From: UBA3496 sp964558115 | GTDB taxonomy: Bacteria; UBA8248 | DNA length: 20,910 nt | Direction: 5' to 3' | Assembly (NCBI GenBank): GCA_964558115.1 | Contig: CAZLCI010000035.1 | Span: 1 to 20,910 of the forward strand | In this document: positions 1 through 7,721 of the stretch, one piece after another | Layout of the letters: each line of letters starts with the position of its first letter | How positions within the stretch are numbered: position 1 is the first letter of the stretch | Position numbers and translations under genes: made by a program | Notes under the pieces: model-generated | What the model saw: only the letters and a program-made list of their open reading frames with translations | Told to the model about the DNA's origin: nothing | Database searches by the model: none

Positions 1-2
1 TG

Positions 3-473
3 CGTATCGGCGAGGTGCTGGGACTTCTTCGCACGAACATTCATCCTAGAAAAATCCAGGTGCGCCAGCAGTGGAACTGCAGGGAGAAGAAACTCACGAG
101 CCTGAAAAGCCCCTCTTCCAGCCGCGACGTCACCTATCCCTACATTCTTTTTAACCTGGAGAGGATCTTCAAAGAATTTCTCCTGGCACAGAAATGCCGG
201 AAGAAGAGACTGTTTCTCAAGTCCGCCTCCAACCTGCGTATGCATCACCACAAGATCGCCAAGGAGGCGGGACTGCGCCGGATAAAGTTTCATGACCTCC
301 GCATGACCTACGCCTCCCTGGTAGCGAACCGGGTCCAGAATCCGAAGAATTTACAGCGCGTTCTGGGTCATGCTAACATAGAGATGACCATGAACATTTA
401 TGTGCGATTTTTGAAAGACGATGTCGAAAAGGATGCGGCGGCACTACAGGATCTGCACCAAAAAGCGATGTAA
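3..473 (+). CDS. Tyrosine recombinase (phage-type integrase), C-terminal catalytic part, cut by the window edge
   Basis: The reading frame is open to the left edge, so the N-terminal DNA-binding part lies outside the window. What is visible is the catalytic domain of a lambda-integrase-family site-specific recombinase. The RIGEVLGL segment supplies the first catalytic Arg (codon at 3-5). A Lys in LKSPSSSRDV fits the beta-hairpin Lys. HDLR gives His (codon at 291) and Arg (300), LGH gives His (369), and the Tyr nucleophile is at 399-401 in NIYV. All expected catalytic positions are present, so the visible half looks intact. By hand count bases 241-300 have 35 of 60 G+C, against 19 of 60 for bases 721-780, so this gene differs sharply in composition from its neighbours. 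That suggests acquisition from another genome, possibly as the remnant of an integrated element. Whether the full protein is intact cannot be judged here. Confidence 0.85.
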   Translation, partial: RIGEVLGLLRTNIHPRKIQVRQQWNCREKKLTSLKSPSSSRDVTYPYILFNLERIFKEFLLAQKCRKKRLFLKSASNLRMHHHKIAKEAGLRRIKFHDLRMTYASLVANRVQNPKNLQRVLGHANIEMTMNIYVRFLKDDVEKDAAALQDLHQKAM

Positions 474-547
474 GGCACGGTTTGAGGCACAGCCTGCCTA
501 TCAAAAAATAAAGGTATTGATTTCAAAGGACTTATCGCTCTACTTCT

Positions 548-934
548 CTATTCTGCGACTTCTCTGTGTAGATGGTTGTTTTTTTTCGCTCTTGTACATA
601 AAAAGACTTTACACCCATCAGGATATTCATATGGACCGTGTGCATTTCCTTGTCCACCTCCATACACATAATCACCCGGTCCTAGAATCTTACCATCTAC
701 ATGCATTGATCCTTCTAAAATAAAAATACTATGATAATGATCGTGTTCATGTCTTGGTTCTATATATCCAACGGGAAACATCGTAATTCTTTCAGAACGC
801 TCAGAAACCTCATCATACCCTTCCCTGATCATTTTAATTTTTACACCTTCAGGTAATCCTAGTATTTCAGAACCATCTGCCCATTCTATTTCGTCTGTGT
901 TTGATGCAAAAAAACCGCCTATATATTCCATCAT
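548..934 (-). CDS. Small single-domain cupin protein (copy A)
   Basis: This is a protein of 127-128 residues with a conserved cupin barrel. Metal-binding motif 1 is seen as His62, His64, His66 and His68 in RHEHDHYHS. Motif 2 lies around ILGPGDYVYGG, with His99 in NAHGPYEYP. Two Cys residues, 108 and 113 (GCKVFLC), are shared with the upstream paralogue. Known relatives are metal-binding cupins with diverse roles (dioxygenases, isomerases, sensors), so the substrate cannot be named. Two adjacent ATGs are possible (932-934 and 929-931). GGGAG lies only 3 bases from the first and 6 from the second, so the second may be the real start. It follows copy B by 19 bases on the same strand and is probably its operon partner. 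It ends facing the integrase gene. Confidence 0.85.
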   Translation of the reverse strand: MMEYIGGFFASNTDEIEWADGSEILGLPEGVKIKMIREGYDEVSERSERITMFPVGYIEPRHEHDHYHSIFILEGSMHVDGKILGPGDYVYGGGQGNAHGPYEYPDGCKVFLCTRAKKNNHLHREVAE

Positions 935-953
935 AAACTCCCATGAATTTATT

Positions 954-1364
954 TTAATGACCTTTGGTTAAATCACTTCCATGCTCTGCTTCCGGATTTC
1001 TATGAATCTGATTCATTTTCTCTGCTCTACTACACGAAAAAACAGTACATCCTACCGGATAATGATACGGGCCATGTTGCTCTCCAGGTCCGCCAAAAAC
1101 AAAATCACCTGGTTTTAAAATTTTATTGTGCACGTGCATCTCTCCCTCAATCACTAAAGTGCTATGTAAATGATCATGCGTATGCAAAGGTTCTGTATAT
1201 CCAGCTGGGAAACGTACAAACTTGTCCACTCTTTCAGAAACATCATCTACCCCTTCTGCAACTATCTTAACTTCTACTCCTGGTGGTAGACCAATGACCT
1301 TTGTCCCGTCCTCCCATTCTAAATCTTCTGTTTTAACCGTTAAAAATTTTTTCGCTTCTTTCAT
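954..1364 (-). CDS. Small single-domain cupin protein (copy B)
   Basis: This is a 136-residue cupin, closely similar to the next gene downstream. Counting from the chosen start, the metal ligands are probably among His61, His63, His65 and His67 (LHTHDHLHS) and His97 (EQHGPYHYP). The Cys pair at 106 and 111 (GCTVFSC) is also shared. The frame is open to 1391, but the ATG at 1362-1364 is chosen because GGAGAG sits 5 bases upstream, whereas the ATG at 1391 has no ribosome binding site. The protein has no signal peptide or membrane segment and is probably cytoplasmic. The N-terminal WEDGTKVIGLPPGV segment resembles the lead-in of ChrR-like cupins. The reaction is unknown, and the duplicated arrangement suggests related or heteromeric roles. 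Confidence 0.87.
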   Translation of the reverse strand: MKEAKKFLTVKTEDLEWEDGTKVIGLPPGVEVKIVAEGVDDVSERVDKFVRFPAGYTEPLHTHDHLHSTLVIEGEMHVHNKILKPGDFVFGGPGEQHGPYHYPVGCTVFSCSRAEKMNQIHRNPEAEHGSDLTKGH

Positions 1365-1450
1365 AAGACTCTCCACAAAGAATGAAAGCATAGATTTATC
1401 AAAACTTAATTAAATACATTAACTAATCATATTTATCTTATTGAATAAAA

Positions 1451-1527
1451 TGGTCGGGGCGAGAGGACTTGAACCTCCGACCTCTGGTCCCCCAGACCAG
1501 CGCGCTACCAGGCTGCGCCACGCCCCG
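1451..1527 (-). tRNA. tRNA-Pro (anticodon GGG)
   Basis: Reading the minus strand, a 7-bp acceptor stem pairs CGGGGCG (from 1527) with CGCCCCG (1461-1455), followed by A73 and an encoded CCA (1453-1451). The anticodon stem CTGGT/ACCAG encloses the loop CTGGGGG, giving anticodon GGG with G37, as expected for proline. The T-arm has GGTTCAAGTCC and the D-arm has the usual AGCCTGGTAGC segment. It decodes CCC and CCU. Its 3' end points toward the cupins and the recombinase. Confidence 0.96.
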
Positions 1528-1543
1528 ATATTTAGAATCTATA

Positions 1544-2440
1544 TTATTTTAAACTTATCAGCAATCCACCGCACACAACTGTAATAGCAGCAAACACTAC
1601 CATAAAATTAATATTCTCTATTTTCCTTAAAAATATAGAACTAAACAGAACAACCCACAAGGGTGTAAATCTACTCATAGGAAGAATTAATGTCACGTCT
1701 CCAAAAGTAAGTGCATACATAAAAGAAAACGCTGCTGCTGTATTGAAAATTCCCCCAATTACAAAACAAATCAAACTTTTAAATGGGGCATAAATAGCAT
1801 TGCCTTTTGGCAAAATCGGTTTAGCTAAAAGTAAAAGGACATTTCCTAATCCAAAAGAAACTCCTAACGCAAGAAACGGTGTTTTCTGATAAAAATATCC
1901 ATATTTTGTAAAGATAGGAGCAATTGCGTAAACAACGGATGCCACAATTGGAAAAATAAGTGCCGTCCTAAACCAATGCTTAAAATCAGTTTCTACATTT
2001 TCTCTGCCAATAGTTAGAATACAAACACCAACCACAATCAATAACGTACCGGTCAAAACTCTTATAGTAGGATCTTCTCCTAGAAAAAATATAGCAAATA
2101 AAGCTCCCCATATCGGAGTAGTAGAGGCTACCAACGTAGAAGAACTCAAATCCATACGAACCACCGCTACCATCCTGCAAATTGCTCCTATGCCCGCACC
2201 AATTAATCCCATACAAGCAAACCAGAAAATCGCCATTGGAATAATATTTCCCCAATCCTCATATAGATATGAAGCAATGAATCCGCCAAGACTAACAATA
2301 GAATTGATAGTTAATACCGCTGTTAATGGAGTAGAAGTTCTCATTCCCTGACGAAGCAAAACTAATGTTATGGAAAATAAAACAGAAGAACAAAGCCCTA
2401 GTAGTTGCGGTAATCCAAAATATGCAAGAAAAACTGACAA
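1544..2440 (-). CDS. EamA/DMT-superfamily inner-membrane transporter
   Basis: This 298-residue protein is almost entirely hydrophobic, with about ten predicted transmembrane helices in two five-helix halves, as in EamA (DUF6) drug/metabolite transporters. Family hallmarks are the FFLGEDPT turn with the following GTLLIVVG helix near the end of the first half, and FSSIFLRKIEN in the second half. Relatives export amino acids, metabolites or toxic compounds, and the substrate here is not recognisable. The start is a TTG at 2438-2440 with AAGGA 6 bases upstream. The next in-frame ATG would remove the first helix, so TTG is well supported. It is divergent from the SDR gene, with about 100 bases between them. 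Confidence 0.9.
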   Translation of the reverse strand: MSVFLAYFGLPQLLGLCSSVLFSITLVLLRQGMRTSTPLTAVLTINSIVSLGGFIASYLYEDWGNIIPMAIFWFACMGLIGAGIGAICRMVAVVRMDLSSSTLVASTTPIWGALFAIFFLGEDPTIRVLTGTLLIVVGVCILTIGRENVETDFKHWFRTALIFPIVASVVYAIAPIFTKYGYFYQKTPFLALGVSFGLGNVLLLLAKPILPKGNAIYAPFKSLICFVIGGIFNTAAAFSFMYALTFGDVTLILPMSRFTPLWVVLFSSIFLRKIENINFMVVFAAITVVCGGLLISLK

Positions 2441-2532
2441 AATAAATCCTTATAAAATGAAAACAACAGTTCAAAAGTAAGTAGCGAGGTTAACGTAAAT
2501 ATATTTATTCCACTAGCGAGTAGATAAAAAAA

Positions 2533-2541
2533 TGATATGAT
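2533..2541 (+). promoter_or_regulatory. Candidate extended -10 promoter element for the SDR gene
   Basis: TGA followed by TATGAT (2536-2541) fits an extended -10 (TGn plus a five-of-six match to TATAAT). A start point about 7 bases downstream would coincide with the SDR ATG at 2547, which has no ribosome binding site. No good -35 box is seen. This is inference from pattern only. Confidence 0.35.
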
Positions 2542-2546
2542 TGGAT

Positions 2547-3278
2547 ATGGAAAATTTAAAAGACAAAACCGTTTTGGTTACTGGATCAAGTAGAGGCATA
2601 GGCAAGGCTTGCGCAATTTCCCTTGCAAAAAAATGTGGTCTTATTATCGTTCACTATCATAATCGCAAAGAAGATGCAGAAGATACTTGTCATCAGATTG
2701 AAAGCTTAGGCGGCAATGCTATGTCCATCCAATGTGATGTCTCTCAAACCAACGAAATAGATTCTTTAGTAAATGAAATAAAAAATACTGGAGAAACTAT
2801 TTCTATACTTATTAACAATGCGGGTGTTGTCGTTAAAAAATCTCTCGAAGATATGGATGAAAAATCATGGGATTATGTGATGGATGCAAATCTAAAATCT
2901 TCATTTCTACTTACGCAAGCGTTCATTCCATCCATGAGAGAAAACAAATGGGGTAGAATTATAAACATATCCTCTCACGCTGCTATCACAGGGGGAAGCA
3001 CCGGCCCCCATTACGCAGCCTCTAAAGCAGGAATGAACGGACTAACACACTACTATGCGAAAATGCTTGCAGGAGAAGGAATCACAGTAAATTCTATTGC
3101 TCCTGGCGTAATAGAAACAGACATGATTACGAAAGACATCGGCGTTTCCAAACCTTGGGCACCTGTAGGAAGATTCGGAAAATCAGAAGAAGTTGCCAGC
3201 ATAGCAGACATGCTTGTTGACAATGGCTACATGACAGGTCAAACCTTAGTGCTTAACGGCGGTATCTATATGAATTAG
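2547..3278 (+). CDS. Short-chain dehydrogenase/reductase (SDR), FabG-like
   Basis: This is a classical SDR of 243 residues, counting from the ATG at 2547. The Rossmann cofactor motif TGSSRGIG is at residues 12-19, Asp64 is in CDV, NNAG is at 90-93 and Asn115 is in DANLKS. The catalytic set is Ser143, Tyr156 and Lys160 (YAASK), followed by the usual APGVIETD segment. It should be an NAD(P)H-dependent oxidoreductase of 3-oxoacyl or hydroxyl substrates. FabG-type ACP reductase activity is possible, but the context (transporter, flavoprotein, cupins) fits a catabolic role as well. A stop codon at 2538-2540 means the start can only be TTG at 2541 or ATG at 2547, and neither has a clear ribosome binding site. 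Its stop codon overlaps that of the convergent flavoprotein gene. Confidence 0.92.
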   Translation: MENLKDKTVLVTGSSRGIGKACAISLAKKCGLIIVHYHNRKEDAEDTCHQIESLGGNAMSIQCDVSQTNEIDSLVNEIKNTGETISILINNAGVVVKKSLEDMDEKSWDYVMDANLKSSFLLTQAFIPSMRENKWGRIINISSHAAITGGSTGPHYAASKAGMNGLTHYYAKMLAGEGITVNSIAPGVIETDMITKDIGVSKPWAPVGRFGKSEEVASIADMLVDNGYMTGQTLVLNGGIYMN

Positions 3279-4765
3279 GATTCTGCTTTTGCATTTGCGC
3301 TTGCGGCAATACCTGCCAACCTTCCGTAAACAGCTCCTAATGTTAATCCAGCACCACCTGGATAATTGAAATAATAAACTCCACCAACTAACTCCCCTGC
3401 AGCAAACAGTCCTGGAATTATATTGTTTTCGGTATTAATGACTTCTGCTTTATTATTGACCCTAATTCCACCAAATGTGAATGTAATTCCGGTTGTTACG
3501 CTATAAGCTTCGTATGGTGGCTCATCTATAGGTTGTGCCCAGTTGGACTTAGGAGGTGTAATTCCTTTTGTACATTTACCGTCCTTCACAGTGGGATCAA
3601 ACTTTACAGGCTCAATAGATGAATTAAATTCTTTTATGGTTTTAACAAAATTCTCAACATTAATTTCAAGTTTTTCAGCTAACTCTTCCAAGGTATTTGC
3701 CTCTGTCTTAGTCACATCCCTAATGCGATATTCGTCTCTCATTAGATGTAATGTTTTTTGATCAAAAATTTGATAAGCAGTTCTCTGAGGCTGCTCCATT
3801 ATCAAACCACCGTATTTTGCATACGTATAATTACGAAAATCAGCACCCTCATCCAAAAATCTTTCGCCGTTAATATTTACAACTACAGCAAATGGATACG
3901 AATGCTTTTGAAAAGATTCTCCAACTGTCAAATCTCCAAACGCTGGCGCATTTAAATCCCATGCAACAGAATGACAACCACTCCAATGACCGTAAGGCTG
4001 TGCTCCAATATCTAACGCCATTTTAATACCATCTCCAGTATTATAGGGAGTACCTCTGACTTTCGCGAGTTCCCATCCAGGACCTAAATATCTACAGCGC
4101 ATTTCACTATTCGCCTCAAAACCGCCAGAGGCAAGAACAACAGATGAAGCGTGTACGTCATAAGAACCCTCGGGACCTCTCACAGAAACACCCGTTACTC
4201 TTCCATTTGAATCCGTAATTAATTTAGTAGCTTTTGATTCATATCGTATTTCAACATCTGCATTAGAAGCAGCCTCAAGAAGTGCATCTATAAGTCCCCA
4301 ACCGCCTCCTACTATCTCAAGTATCAATCCTCCCCAAAAACGTAGTTTTCCATCTACCTTAAATGCTTGACGTCCACCAGCAAGAACCAATCTAAGGCCT
4401 TTTGACTGCATCCACTTTAAAGTAGGAAGTGACTGATCTATCAGGGTAGAAGCCAGATCTCCATCAGTTTGATATTCAGTAACTCTTGCTAAGTCATCAA
4501 AAAATTTCTCATGGGTATAAGGCTCTATTTCAATATTCTCTTTTTCTTCATCAGAGAGATCGGGAACTAGTTCGTAAATGTCATCCATTCCCTGAAAAGC
4601 AAAACGGAACAAGCCACCTGAGAAAGCAGAATTTCCACCTCTCCAAGGCTCTGGTGCTTTTTCTAATACAAGAACAGATGCTCCACCGTCACGTGCAGAC
4701 AATGCTGAACACAAGGCTGCATTTCCGCACCCAATTACAACTACATCATATTTTTTTTCATTCAT
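3275..4765 (-). CDS. FAD-dependent dehydrogenase of the tricarballylate dehydrogenase (TcuA) / fumarate reductase flavoprotein family
   Basis: This is a 496-residue soluble flavoprotein. The FAD dinucleotide fold is at the N-terminus, with GCGNAA at residues 12-17 and Glu35 ending the second strand. GGNS at 43-46 follows. The C-terminus carries TFGGIRV, IPGLFAAGE and NYPGGAGLTLGAVYGR, which form the second FAD-binding region. The GNAALCSALSARDGGASV opening and the RGGNS motif are typical of TcuA-like proteins, which oxidise tricarballylate to cis-aconitate in known cases. Substrate assignment here is inference, since the same family includes fumarate reductases and 3-ketosteroid dehydrogenases. 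AAGGAT lies 9 bases before the ATG. No tcuB or tcuC partner is visible, so the electron acceptor and uptake system are unknown. Confidence 0.88.
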   Translation of the reverse strand: MNEKKYDVVVIGCGNAALCSALSARDGGASVLVLEKAPEPWRGGNSAFSGGLFRFAFQGMDDIYELVPDLSDEEKENIEIEPYTHEKFFDDLARVTEYQTDGDLASTLIDQSLPTLKWMQSKGLRLVLAGGRQAFKVDGKLRFWGGLILEIVGGGWGLIDALLEAASNADVEIRYESKATKLITDSNGRVTGVSVRGPEGSYDVHASSVVLASGGFEANSEMRCRYLGPGWELAKVRGTPYNTGDGIKMALDIGAQPYGHWSGCHSVAWDLNAPAFGDLTVGESFQKHSYPFAVVVNINGERFLDEGADFRNYTYAKYGGLIMEQPQRTAYQIFDQKTLHLMRDEYRIRDVTKTEANTLEELAEKLEINVENFVKTIKEFNSSIEPVKFDPTVKDGKCTKGITPPKSNWAQPIDEPPYEAYSVTTGITFTFGGIRVNNKAEVINTENNIIPGLFAAGELVGGVYYFNYPGGAGLTLGAVYGRLAGIAASANAKAES

Positions 4766-4914
4766 CTGAAAACTATCCTTATTTATATTTTGAAATTTAT
4801 CTCGTTTAAAGGTTATTTTTAGCTTATCAATTTAATATACTCAAAGTGTATCAACTGTTCAATTCCTAACTGGGGAATGATTTATAACCCTTAACTTTCT
4901 AAAAGTTTATAAAG

Positions 4915-5679
4915 ATGCCGAAAATACTAATTACCAATGATGACGGAATAGAATCGAAAGGTCTAGAAGCTCTATACGATGCAGCTACTACATTAGGAGA
5001 AGTCTGTGTTTTCGCTCCTAATAGCAATCAGAGTGCTACAGGTCACTCATTGACTTTAAATAGACCACTACGTGTAAAAGAAATTAAAGAACAGTGGTTT
5101 TCTGTGGACGGAACTCCTACTGACTGCGTGAATGTTGCATTAAATGGCTTTCTGGAAAATAAAACACCCGATTTGATTCTTTCCGGTATTAACATAGGTA
5201 CCAATCTAGGTGATGATGTCACCTACTCTGGCACTATAGCTGCTGCAATGGAAGGTACCTTGCTCGGTGTATCGTCTATCGCTATTTCGCAAGATTGTGA
5301 AGAAAATACTTCAACAGACTTTGAATTGGCAAAAAAAACAATTATTTTCCTTGCCAAAAAAATATTAAAAGAAAAACTGCCACCAAGAGTATTTTTGAAT
5401 ATAAACGTGCCAAATGTAAGCACAGAAGATTGCCTAGGAATCCAAGTTGCGAGTCAGGGAAAACGAGTCTATGGTGACCGAATAGTAAAAAGAAAAGATC
5501 CTAGAGGAGTTGACTATTTTTGGATTGGAGGTGATAAACTAAATTCGAGTTATGAACCTAATACCGATTTTGCTGCAATTGAATCAAACCATATATCTGT
5601 CACCCCCGTAAAAATGGATCTAACTGACGAAGAATATAAACTTCATCTCAAGAAATGGAATTTTGATGAATTTATTTAG
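4915..5679 (+). CDS. surE: 5'/3'-nucleotidase SurE (stationary-phase survival protein)
   Basis: This 254-residue protein matches SurE over its length. SurE is a metal-dependent phosphatase that removes phosphate from nucleoside monophosphates. The metal ligand set is complete: Asp9 and Asp10 in TNDDG, Ser40 in NSNQSATGHS and Asn93 in LSGINIGTNLGDD. The ATG at 4915 places NDDG at the standard distance from the start, although no strong ribosome binding site precedes it. The end of the gene overlaps pcm, the partner found next to surE in many proteobacteria. It is probably the first gene of the surE-pcm-PPOX operon. Confidence 0.96.
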   Translation: MPKILITNDDGIESKGLEALYDAATTLGEVCVFAPNSNQSATGHSLTLNRPLRVKEIKEQWFSVDGTPTDCVNVALNGFLENKTPDLILSGINIGTNLGDDVTYSGTIAAAMEGTLLGVSSIAISQDCEENTSTDFELAKKTIIFLAKKILKEKLPPRVFLNINVPNVSTEDCLGIQVASQGKRVYGDRIVKRKDPRGVDYFWIGGDKLNSSYEPNTDFAAIESNHISVTPVKMDLTDEEYKLHLKKWNFDEFI

Positions 5680-6346
5680 AAATAGTCCAATAAATAGTGA
5701 AAAAAGATGGGAAATAGCTCGGATAGAGATGATAGAAAAACAAATCATTGGAAGAGGCATTAAAGATAAAAAAGTAATTGACGTAATGAGCAAAGTTCCC
5801 AGACACCATTTTTGTCCAGAAGTCTTCAAGGAAGACTCTTACGCAGACAAGTCTATTCCAATAGGACACGGACAAACCATTTCCCAGCCCTATATGGTTG
5901 CCGCAAGTTTAGAATCTCTTTCACTAAAAGGAAACGAAAAGATTCTTGAAATAGGGTCAGGTTCAGGTTATGTAACTGCTCTTTTATGTGAAATGGGACT
6001 TACAGTTCGAGCAATTGAAAGAATTTCCGTTTTATCAGAGTCAGCAAGAACAAAACTTGAAAAACTTGGATACTCTAACTTCCTTCTATGGACTGCGGAC
6101 GGAACTTATGGCTGGAGCGAGGAAGCACCCTTCGATGCAATTCTTTCTGCAGCATCCGGTGCAAGACCACCACAACCATGGCTAGAACAACTTACCAGTA
6201 CTGGCACTCTGGTAATGCCTATAGGCGATGAAACGAATCAGAAATTAACAAAAGTAATCAGCAATACAGATGGGACTTTTAAGACTGAAGAAATAGTTGG
6301 ATGTGTCTTTGTGAAACTTATCGGGCGTCATGGCTGGAAATCTTAG
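5666..6346 (+). CDS. pcm: Protein-L-isoaspartate O-methyltransferase
   Basis: This 226-residue SAM-dependent enzyme methylates isoaspartyl residues in damaged proteins so they can revert to aspartate. The SAM-binding loop is LEIGSGSGY (GSGSGY at 97-102). The family motif GHGQTISQPYMVA ends near residue 79, and DAILSAASGARPP is the later conserved segment. The C-terminus ends in the usual RHGW. The ATG at 5666 is chosen over the TTG at 5663 directly before it. It overlaps the surE end by 14 bases, suggesting translational coupling. Length is in the usual range. Confidence 0.95.
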   Translation: MNLFRNSPINSEKRWEIARIEMIEKQIIGRGIKDKKVIDVMSKVPRHHFCPEVFKEDSYADKSIPIGHGQTISQPYMVAASLESLSLKGNEKILEIGSGSGYVTALLCEMGLTVRAIERISVLSESARTKLEKLGYSNFLLWTADGTYGWSEEAPFDAILSAASGARPPQPWLEQLTSTGTLVMPIGDETNQKLTKVISNTDGTFKTEEIVGCVFVKLIGRHGWKS

Positions 6347-6360
6347 CAAGGAGAACAGAA

Positions 6361-6810
6361 GTGAAACTTCGCCCAACCGAAATGGATGATTTTTTAACAG
6401 AACCAAGAATTGCTCGAATCTCTTCAATAAACCAAGATGGTTCTCCACATATCGTTCCAGTAGTATATCTTTTTTTCCCTGACAAAGGCACTTTTTACTT
6501 CAACACCAAAACCTACACTCTTACCATAAAAAACTTACGCAGAAATCCGAAAGTTTCAGTTTGTGTTGATGATGGTTCATATCCTTTTAGAGCAGTTACA
6601 GTATCAGGCATCGCACATATTTCGGAAGAAATGGAAAATGACCACGAGGGACAAAAAATGCTAGTGGACCATTTTTACGGACCTGAAATGTGGGAAGACT
6701 GGATCAAATCACCCAAAGTAGAAGGAATTAGAGTTCGAGTAACAATCGAACCAAAGAAATGGAAATGGTGGGATCAACGGAGAAAATTATCAGGCTCTGT
6801 AAAGATTTAA
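6361..6810 (+). CDS. Pyridoxamine 5'-phosphate oxidase-like (PPOX) flavoprotein
   Basis: This is a 149-residue split-barrel flavin-binding protein. ARISSINQDGSPHIVPVVY, then GTFYFNTKTYTLTIKNLRRN and PKVSVCVDD, form the family's cofactor-binding core. Members bind FMN, F420 or related cofactors and reduce small substrates, and the true cofactor here is unknown. The frame is open from 6301, but the GTG at 6361 is preferred. AAGGAG (6348-6353) lies 7 bases before it and begins immediately after the pcm stop codon. It is therefore the third gene of the surE-pcm operon. Its stop codon is only 5 bases from the end of the convergent EamA gene. Confidence 0.88.
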   Translation: MKLRPTEMDDFLTEPRIARISSINQDGSPHIVPVVYLFFPDKGTFYFNTKTYTLTIKNLRRNPKVSVCVDDGSYPFRAVTVSGIAHISEEMENDHEGQKMLVDHFYGPEMWEDWIKSPKVEGIRVRVTIEPKKWKWWDQRRKLSGSVKI

Positions 6811-6815
6811 ATTAT

Positions 6816-7697
6816 TTAGAAAAATTTCCAGCTCACTAGCAACGCTCCACCCACAGTCAAGAAAGTCCCAACCACAATAGGCAACGTAACTTTTTCAACA
6901 TCTCGAAGCAAAAGATGACTTAGTATCAAAGCAAAAAATGGAGATGTAGAAGCTATAGGCTGAGTAATACTTATATCTCCTCTCATGACTGCATGAAAGC
7001 TAAGTATAAAAGTTCCAGTATTGACCAGACCACAAATCCCGTAATAATACCAAGCCTTACCCCAGGCTAAGTTTGGTCTGTAATTTTTGGGAAGGGCAAA
7101 AGAAAAGCTTAGGATAAAAATAAGACCAGAAATTGTAGTGATAGTAACACCAATTAAAGGCGAAAATAGTATACTTAGCCCTATCTTACGTACTATCGCA
7201 CCTGCGGCAAATGAAAATACAGCTGCCATCGGCAACCAGATATAACGCCTATCCCAAGAAAGATCTCCACTTTTTTTGATTGAGAATAAGGCACATCCTC
7301 CAACAATCATTATAGTTCCAATCCAAATTAGCGGACTAGGTCTCTCTCCAAGTACCATATATGCCATAATTGCAGCTACAAGTGGTTGTACCGATTTCAA
7401 TGGAACTGCCCTAGAAACTCCAAGGTGATGGATGCCATAAAAAATGAATAACCTTCCAAGACAAGGACCTAACAAACCCGAGACAAAGAAACAAAGTACT
7501 GCAGTCCTATCAATTAGTCGCAAATCAGAAAAAATAAGAACAAGCGCTAATAAAAAAGGAACACTAACAATCAAACCGATTACCACGCCAGAAGTTGCAT
7601 TCGCATATCGCTGACCCATTCGGATAATAATGCTAAATGTTGCTGCGCCAATGGCAGCACAAAAAGCAAAAATACATGCTGTAGTTTGATCAATCAT
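6816..7697 (-). CDS. EamA/DMT-superfamily transporter, tandem copy 2
   Basis: This is a 293-residue membrane protein with about ten hydrophobic helices in two EamA halves. LGVSRAVPLKSVQPLVA and VLGERPSPLIWIGTI mark the end of the first half. The ATG at 7695-7697 is chosen rather than the upstream TTGs at 7713-7715 and 7710-7712. From this ATG the protein aligns without gaps to the start of its paralogue (TFSIIIRMG against TFSIIVRQG) and has the same length. It lies 24 bases downstream of that paralogue and is likely co-transcribed with it. The substrate is unknown. The two could act as separate transporters or as a heterodimer. Confidence 0.9.
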   Translation of the reverse strand: MIDQTTACIFAFCAAIGAATFSIIIRMGQRYANATSGVVIGLIVSVPFLLALVLIFSDLRLIDRTAVLCFFVSGLLGPCLGRLFIFYGIHHLGVSRAVPLKSVQPLVAAIMAYMVLGERPSPLIWIGTIMIVGGCALFSIKKSGDLSWDRRYIWLPMAAVFSFAAGAIVRKIGLSILFSPLIGVTITTISGLIFILSFSFALPKNYRPNLAWGKAWYYYGICGLVNTGTFILSFHAVMRGDISITQPIASTSPFFALILSHLLLRDVEKVTLPIVVGTFLTVGGALLVSWKFF

Positions 7698-7721
7698 TCT
7701 CAAGACACCCAACAAATAGAC

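Noticed and set aside
485..495. AGGC-ACA-GCCT hairpin after the recombinase
   Set aside because: A four-base stem without a T tract is too weak to call a terminator.
1365..1391. Upstream nine-codon extension of cupin copy B from the ATG at 1391
   Set aside because: There is no ribosome binding site before it, while GGAGAG is well placed for the ATG at 1362-1364.
4766..4914. Divergent promoters for the flavoprotein and surE
   Set aside because: TATAAC at 4883-4888 is a plausible -10, but no matching -35 or extended -10 is seen, so it was not annotated.
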